From Tateyamaria sp947503385 (GTDB taxonomy: Bacteria > Pseudomonadota > Alphaproteobacteria > Rhodobacterales > Rhodobacteraceae), in the NCBI RefSeq assembly GCF_051195235.1, contig NZ_JBNFZM010000003.1, positions 555,525 to 619,524 of the forward strand: a DNA stretch of 64,000 nucleotides. The letters run 5' to 3'. The notes under the pieces are model-generated. The model did no database searches. It was not told the origin of the DNA and worked only from the letters and a program-made list of their open reading frames with translations. Shown here piece by piece: positions 58,986 through 64,000 of this stretch. The position numbers and the translations under genes were made by a program. Each line of letters opens with the position of its first letter. Positions within the stretch are counted from its first letter, which is position 1.

Positions 58986-60547
58986 GGCGCTACCGCCGAA
59001 ATTTCTCTCAAGACGCTAGTTAATCTTTGTGTGGCGGTCTCCTCGGCCCCCGGTTCAGCTGAAATTGGAGTCGACAGGCGAACCCACCCTTTCCCGTCAG
59101 TGGCGTGGTCTGATTGGATGCAAAGCGCGCCGATGCGGGTGGAGGTCAGGTCAGGATAGCGTCCGCAGCGACCCTCATACCAGTAATACACAAGTTGTCG
59201 GTTGAACCCCCGTACAATGGTCAGCGCGGCGACCCGATCAGGCACCTTCCCGCCTGTTTCTTGGGGAATCGAGACATACCTTAGGCTTTCAACCTCCCAA
59301 TCGGGGGCATCCGACAAAAATTGTGTGGGCAGAGTGGGTTCGAAGAATTCCTTGCCGCGGACCAACCGCGCATAGCGCACAACACCGTAGGGCGCATCCC
59401 GGACCAAAACTTTCGAGACCGTTTGATCCATCTCGTCCGACAGGAATGTCATCTCGGATGAAGTGTTTCGCACAATGTACCAAGGTCCGTGATTTCCAGC
59501 GTCTTGCACTTCGACTGTGGGCGGAGGTGGCGCAAACCACCGACCAGCGAAAGAGAGAGTAATTGAGGCTGCCAGAGCGAGGTAGATCACGGGCGGGAAG
59601 AGTTGGGCAGTAGAAGTTCGCCAAGCCCGCCGTGCACCTTCAAAAACCGGTGCAAAATCGAGATCAAACTGATCCGCAAATAGTTTTTTTTCTCCCGAAA
59701 GTCGCGTCAGTCCAAAGGCCAGGCCAAACAGGACGGCGACGGAGGCAATAAAAATCAACCAGCCTTCCAAAAAATGCGCAAAACCCTCGACGTGGGAATG
59801 ATCGCCGAGCAGGTTCACCGTGAAAATGATGAAGGTGACGCGGATGACGTTCATCCCGATGGCAATGGGCGCCGCCATGAGAACAACTATGACTTTGACC
59901 CACCCGTCGCAGCGCAACACTGCCGCCAGCGTGGCGGCAAAGCTGAGCAGCGGCAGGATGTAGGACAAGCCCGAACAGGCCTGTGCCACAACCAAGTAAA
60001 CGCCTGCTACATCAATGACGTTGTATTCTAGGGCCGCGGGTAACCCAAAGAATTGTGACAACTGCACCGACCCGATCGCCGTAATTCTTTGCAGCGCATT
60101 CTGGAGTTGCAGAAAAGCACTCTCTGACAGCGGTAGTGTCGTCAACAAAACCAGCGCTGCGGGCAGAAATCTCGCAATTATCGATCTCCTCAGTATGCAA
60201 GCCGCCACTGCACAGATGACCAGAAATACGGCCAATCCGGACCACGCGCCCAACGAAAAAAAAGCTGCGGTACCAGCCAAGAACAAGGCGCCGACAAGGA
60301 TAAAAAATGCGCCCCAATGAGGGCGATCGCGACAGAAGTCGCCTTCTGTCAGCCCTACTTGCCTCAGGACAAGCATAACAAAGAGTAAAGCGGAAAGCGG
60401 CCCGTGGGAGTATTCTGGGCGCGCCCAAGAACCGACAATAAATGATAGCCCTGTCCACAAAAGGATCAGAAACAACCCTAGAATGCCTGGAAACCGGAAC
60501 GATGTAACAGGATTTGGGGCGTGTGAGCCTTCCTGTGCAAGAGACAT
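58982..60547 (-). CDS. Exosortase with C-terminal EpsI-like domain (XrtD-like)
   Basis: A 521-residue inner-membrane protein. The N-terminal 290 residues have about eight helices with the exosortase catalytic set: Cys in VVAQACSGLSYILPLLSFAA, Arg in IGMNVIRVTFIIFTVN and His in GDHSHVEGFAHFLEGWLIFI. From about residue 325 an EpsI/DUF3485 domain follows (PWYIVRNTSSEMTF, then ALTIVRGFNRQLVYYWYEGR). The fusion is usual for the VPLPA-CTERM group of Rhodobacterales, which sorts exported proteins to the cell surface. No VPLPA-tailed substrate is encoded in the window. The gene is translated just before the Sel1-like membrane protein, and the two overlap by four bases. Confidence 0.88.
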   Translation of the reverse strand: MSLAQEGSHAPNPVTSFRFPGILGLFLILLWTGLSFIVGSWARPEYSHGPLSALLFVMLVLRQVGLTEGDFCRDRPHWGAFFILVGALFLAGTAAFFSLGAWSGLAVFLVICAVAACILRRSIIARFLPAALVLLTTLPLSESAFLQLQNALQRITAIGSVQLSQFFGLPAALEYNVIDVAGVYLVVAQACSGLSYILPLLSFAATLAAVLRCDGWVKVIVVLMAAPIAIGMNVIRVTFIIFTVNLLGDHSHVEGFAHFLEGWLIFIASVAVLFGLAFGLTRLSGEKKLFADQFDLDFAPVFEGARRAWRTSTAQLFPPVIYLALAASITLSFAGRWFAPPPPTVEVQDAGNHGPWYIVRNTSSEMTFLSDEMDQTVSKVLVRDAPYGVVRYARLVRGKEFFEPTLPTQFLSDAPDWEVESLRYVSIPQETGGKVPDRVAALTIVRGFNRQLVYYWYEGRCGRYPDLTSTRIGALCIQSDHATDGKGWVRLSTPISAEPGAEETATQRLTSVLREISAVAP

Positions 60548-61093
60548 ACGACTTATCCAAACGCATCAACGAGTTTTGCTTAAACACTAGTGCCAAAGGC
60601 CGGGTGAAGGAAACGTACTTCACTTAGAAATTATGTCCGTGCAGTCATTGGTTCTTAAATCTGCACGATGTGGTGTGCGGGAAGTGAAGCGAACCGGCGC
60701 ATTCCGCCATATGCGCACTGCAAATCACGTCAGTGGTAGTGCACCACAGCCCGATATGCGGCAACGCATAGGGCCCGCTCCGGATACAATGAGCGTTGCA
60801 ATAGGGCGCTGCGTCGAGACGTACTGAATGCCGAGTGGTTAACAACAACGAAGCAAGCCCCGATCGTGATGAATCATTCGCTTCGACAGATCAGCCATAC
60901 CCGTCCCCATCAAGCGCTCAACCTGCGTCCGGCCCTGCTAGAAATCGTACTAGAGAAACTACAAATCTGTGGTCCGATCATTGAGAGCTAGACACTTCTG
61001 GTCGCTAACTCAGAGAGTTCGTCGAATTCGTAGAGGCTGCGCAGGCCAAAGCGTCACATGAGTGATTGTGGTTGAAAAGACTCTCTGCTGCGA
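60548..61093. other. Intergenic region upstream of the exosortase gene
   Basis: About 550 bases with no supported gene. Short frames on both strands are unlike any family. It must hold the promoter of the exosortase operon (minus strand), but no convincing boxes were identified. Confidence 0.4.
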
Positions 61094-61165
61094 TTGCAGC
61101 GCATGACCACAAATGGGCTGCAAACGCAGAATTTTAAACTTAGGTCTAAGGTCCGGAATGGGCCG
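61094..61165. repeat. Intergenic repeat copy B
   Basis: TTGCAGCGCATGACCAC at 61094, GGGCTGCAAACGCAGAATTT, then AAGGTCCGGAATGGGCCG at 61148-61165. It shares spacing and core with copy A and copy C. It lies 23 bases past the end of the integrase pseudogene. Confidence 0.75.
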
Positions 61166-61188
61166 CCAGTGAAGGCGACCCAAATACG

Positions 61189-61821
61189 CTAGATTTCAAT
61201 GGCTTCGGCGATGGCCAGGGCATCCTCGAGTTCTACGGCTAAGTACCGGACGGTGCTGTCCATCTTGGTGTGACCGAGAAGAAGCTGAACGGCTCAAAGG
61301 TTGCCGGTCTTCTTGTAGATCTGGGTGACCTTGGTTCGGCGCATCGAATGGGTACCGTAAGCACTCGCCTCGAGACCGATCGACGTAACCCAGTCGCGGA
61401 CAAACCTTGCATACAGCCGGGTTGAGATGTGCAGGCGCTCATGGAACCGACGCGGCCAGAGGAACTCGGAACCGACCATGAGTTCATCTTCCATCCATTT
61501 CTCAACCGAGGCACGTGTGCCTTCAGAAATTTCGAACCCCACCGGTTTTTTGGTTTCGCTTTGCAAAACCGATGCCCGTTCTTTGATCTGACCAGACGCC
61601 ATGACGTCGACGACTTTCATCTTCACCAGGTCGCAGCCACGCAATTTACTGTCGATGGCCATGTTGAACAGCGCGAGATCACGGTGGTTCTCGGCCAGTT
61701 CAAGTCGCACCCGGATTGCGCAGACATGCTTTGGCTTCAATGGTCGTTTCTGACCGACAATGCGTCCTTTGTTCCAGGCAGGCCGAAGCGCACGAATGTC
61801 AGGTAAGTTTGGTGTTTCCAT
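61189..61821 (-). pseudogene. Small tyrosine recombinase (integrase catalytic domain), nonsense-disrupted
   Basis: Starts METPNLPDIRALRPAWNKGR at 61821. The first catalytic Arg is in FNMAIDSKLRGCDLVKMKV, and the HxxR box is YGTHSMRRTKVTQIYKKTGN. An in-frame TGA (61294-61296), probably from CGA, comes next. The same frame continues AVQLLLGHTKMDSTVRYLAV with the late His and nucleophile Tyr, ending EDALAIAEAIEI. The full length would be 210 residues: a catalytic domain without the N-terminal arm-binding domain. The mutation removes the Tyr, so the truncated product cannot recombine DNA. Confidence 0.88.
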
Positions 61822-62049
61822 GACTGATCCTCCGATCCGCCACGCCCTCCCAAAAACGACAACCCGACGTTGACCGAAACATCCTATCACAACATGCCGC
61901 GCCGCATCCGAAGTCGGCTACGAGCCCACTCTGCGGGATGCTGCACTCTGTACGGACGTCTGCATTCATGGTCAGTTGCCATAGGTTACATGCTATGCAC
62001 GGATTGCAGCTCGCTTCGGACATGCGATGGCAAATTTGGAAGGTTTCAG

Positions 62050-63738
62050 TTGGGTTCTTCAGAGTTAGAAACAGTCATTCTGGCGGCGGACATCGTGGGA
62101 TATTCGCGGATGATGGATGAGGATCACAGCGTCGCGTTGGACGCCCTGAGAAACGTCCGCGACTGTATTGTCGAGCCATGCATTGCAGCGGGCGGCGGTG
62201 TGGTTATCAAACGTCTTGGGGATGGGTGGCTGGCCGCATTCGATGGATGCTCGGACGCGTGCGCATCGGCACTCAAGATACAAGACCTGTTAGCCAATGA
62301 TGGAACCGCAGCACTCCGCATCGGTCTTCACCAAGGACTGGCCAGCTTTGTGGATGAAGATGTCTTTGGGACCGGCGTCAATATCGCGTCGCGGCTCGAG
62401 GCGCTCGCAAAACCGGGCGGCATTGCCATTTCAGATGCTGTGTTCGCGAACCTGTCCGAAGACTTGCAAGTGTCCTTTGAGAATGCGGGAGCGCGGGTAC
62501 TCAAGAACATTGCAGAGCCGGTGAAGGTCTGGGCGTTTGGAGGCATTCCTCAGACTGCGGTGACATCTGAACCAATTTCTATCCAACTCGAGAATTTCGT
62601 CGAAAAGGCATCACTCGATACCTTCGCCCCAGAGATCGTGGAAGCGACCGCAATCGAGCTCGAGAAGTACCGCTGGCTACATGTCCTCCGACCGGAAAAC
62701 GAGGGCGCACCTTCGAAGTATGTCTTGAACGCTACACTGCGCCGGTCCGGGGATCGGATACGGCTCACAGTCCATCTTTCCGTTCGACATGACAGGCGGC
62801 GGCTTTGGAGCGAACGGTTTGATCGGGTCGTCATCGATGAGTTCGAACTAACAGATGAGCTTAGTTTGGCGCTTGCTTTGCGGATCAGCGCAGAGATCGA
62901 CGCACACGAAAAAATGCAAGCCCAGATGCGTCCGCCAGAACAGTTGAACGCGGCCGAGCTCAGTGCGCGCGCCAATGATCTGATGTCATCAGGCCAATCC
63001 GACGCATTTGAGGAAGCGGAAGCCATGCTCAAGCGGGCGGTTGCGCTCGAACCAAGGAACACGTCGGCTCATATACAGAGGTCTTTCGTGGGTTACCGTA
63101 AGGCCATGAGCGGTGCATGGCCCGTACAGGCAACGCTCGCGGCGGCATTGCAACCTGCCTTGGACGTCGTTCGGATGGACCCCAAAACGCCAGGTGGCTA
63201 TGTCATGTTGGCCAGTGTGAACGGCATGATGGGGAAAACCGAAGCCGCTCTTGAAGCGGCGGCGCAAGTTGAACGCTTGAATCCAAACGCCTGGGGCGTA
63301 CCTCATGGAAGATCCATTGCGTACACGTTTGCGGCGCCAGAGTGGGCACGGATGCACGATCCTGAAGCGTTGCTCGCGATCTCGAATGCGGAACGGACAC
63401 TGGAACTGGCGCAATCATCCAAGTTTCGATCTGGGCACCTTTTCTTTCTGGGTATTGGTCAGTTGCTGGATGATGCATCAGACCTACAACTTGGCATTTC
63501 CACCTTGGAAAGATCAGCAGGTGCTGCTGGTGCCAATTGGTGGCCAAGCTTGTTTCTCGCTTTGGCAGAACTGCGGCGGGGCAAGAGGCAGATTGCGCAA
63601 CAGCACATCTCAGCTGCGCATACTCTGTTTCCGGCACTTTCAATGTCAGCCATCGCCGAAATTTTTGACAGGAGCCGAGTTTGGCCGGTCTGGCAGATGG
63701 AACTGGAGCACTTGCCCGACATCGGCTTGAAGACCTAA
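62050..63738 (+). CDS. Class III adenylate/guanylate cyclase with TPR-like C-terminus
   Basis: A 562-residue protein. TTG at 62050 is chosen because GGAAGG lies 6-7 bases upstream and the catalytic domain starts at once (LETVILAADIVGYSRMMDED). Metal-binding Asp residues are in ADIVGYS and KRLGDGWLAAF, and VFGTGVNIASRLEALAKPGG carries the transition-state Asn/Arg. Residues 185-310 contain a region like the TolB-associated part (LNATLRRSGDRIRLTVHLSV), and from about 300 helical repeats follow (AEAMLKRAVALEPRNTSAHI). It makes cAMP or cGMP in the cytoplasm. It is divergent from the integrase pseudogene. Confidence 0.87.
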   Translation: MGSSELETVILAADIVGYSRMMDEDHSVALDALRNVRDCIVEPCIAAGGGVVIKRLGDGWLAAFDGCSDACASALKIQDLLANDGTAALRIGLHQGLASFVDEDVFGTGVNIASRLEALAKPGGIAISDAVFANLSEDLQVSFENAGARVLKNIAEPVKVWAFGGIPQTAVTSEPISIQLENFVEKASLDTFAPEIVEATAIELEKYRWLHVLRPENEGAPSKYVLNATLRRSGDRIRLTVHLSVRHDRRRLWSERFDRVVIDEFELTDELSLALALRISAEIDAHEKMQAQMRPPEQLNAAELSARANDLMSSGQSDAFEEAEAMLKRAVALEPRNTSAHIQRSFVGYRKAMSGAWPVQATLAAALQPALDVVRMDPKTPGGYVMLASVNGMMGKTEAALEAAAQVERLNPNAWGVPHGRSIAYTFAAPEWARMHDPEALLAISNAERTLELAQSSKFRSGHLFFLGIGQLLDDASDLQLGISTLERSAGAAGANWWPSLFLALAELRRGKRQIAQQHISAAHTLFPALSMSAIAEIFDRSRVWPVWQMELEHLPDIGLKT

Positions 63739-63799
63739 CCGACTGTTTGACCCGTTGAGCGTAGGTCTAGATCGTCAACAGGTACCCGTTGGCGCAATC

Positions 63800-63935
63800 G
63801 CAGCGAAAGCGCGCCTTGTCCCGCAGATTGTGCGTTCGATCATATTCCGATTTTGCAGGCGCGGCGAATGGCAGGAATGCGGGCTGCGACTACAGCATCC
63901 CGAGCGTGCGTCGAAGGTCCGGAATGGGCCGCGAG
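63800..63935. repeat. Intergenic repeat copy C
   Basis: Just after the cyclase gene. TTGCAGGCGCGGCGAATGG at 63853, GCGGGCTGCGACTACAGCAT and GAAGGTCCGGAATGGGCCG at 63913-63931 match copies A and B. Its upstream part (TTGTCCCGCAGATTGTG, near 63816) also matches copy A (TTTGTCCCGCGATGTGTG), so the repeat unit is at least 130 bases. Confidence 0.75.
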
Positions 63936-64000
63936 CTGCCTTTGTTCAAGGCAGAAGGCCACTCAAGCTCAAGCTGCTACCACCAAGATCAACGGTCTCA

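Noticed and set aside
1..64000. CRISPR arrays, tRNA and rRNA genes
   Set aside because: No regularly spaced repeats, cloverleaf-like sequences or rRNA segments were recognised.

Overview
The window looks like a chromosomal stretch of a marine alphaproteobacterium of the Rhodobacterales (Roseobacter group). The evidence is compositional and family-based: mid-to-high GC, many LysR/GntR/ROK/LacI regulators beside small catabolic operons, periplasmic c-type cytochromes, a VPLPA-type exosortase with fused EpsI domain, adenylate cyclase-TPR proteins and a large load of decayed insertion sequences. No tRNA, rRNA or CRISPR array was seen. The species cannot be fixed from the sequence alone.

Layout. 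1-9718: a GntR regulator behind the tail of a flavoprotein oxidase; a LysR / RidA / VOC divergon; a fossil IS3-family element; an operon of ene-reductase (OYE), TetR repressor, YciI-like protein and 3-methyladenine glycosylase with a triple operator; an MFS exporter with a divergent LysR. 9738-19098: a ROK-regulated sugar or polyol locus, made of a ROK regulator and SGNH hydrolase on the minus strand, then on the plus strand a ribose-type ABC transporter (binding protein, double ATPase, two permeases), a second SGNH hydrolase and a GlpD-type dehydrogenase. 19385-22603: a dead IS5 element, two c-type cytochromes and a LysR regulator. 23427-29858: a yhiI-rbbA-yhhJ-like export operon followed by a ferric-reductase-like flavocytochrome with two tiny coupled ORFs.

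29970-49720: after IS debris comes a nearly continuous minus-strand block of about 16 genes read from 49720 down to 30894. It encodes a CoA-transferase, enoyl-CoA hydratase, aldehyde dehydrogenase, a MalFGK-type sugar ABC transporter with two paralogous binding proteins, two GMC oxidoreductases, a Dabb protein, a LacI repressor, a Gfo/Idh/MocA dehydrogenase, an FAD dehydrogenase, a KDG-type sugar kinase and a KDPG aldolase. Together these suggest import and oxidative breakdown of a sugar or sugar acid through an Entner-Doudoroff-like end point. The aldolase is split by a one-base frameshift. The first gene has a promoter whose spacer is filled by one copy of a tandem palindromic operator.

49946-51534 is a nest of broken IS3 elements and gene fragments. 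52008-56630 is an orphan type VI secretion cargo module: VgrG, a small unknown protein, a putative toxin and a putative immunity protein. No other T6SS genes are present. 57156-60547 is a two-gene unit of exosortase and a Cys-rich Sel1-like membrane protein. The right end holds a nonsense-disrupted small tyrosine recombinase, a class III cyclase with a TPR-like C-terminus, and three copies of a GC-rich intergenic repeat.
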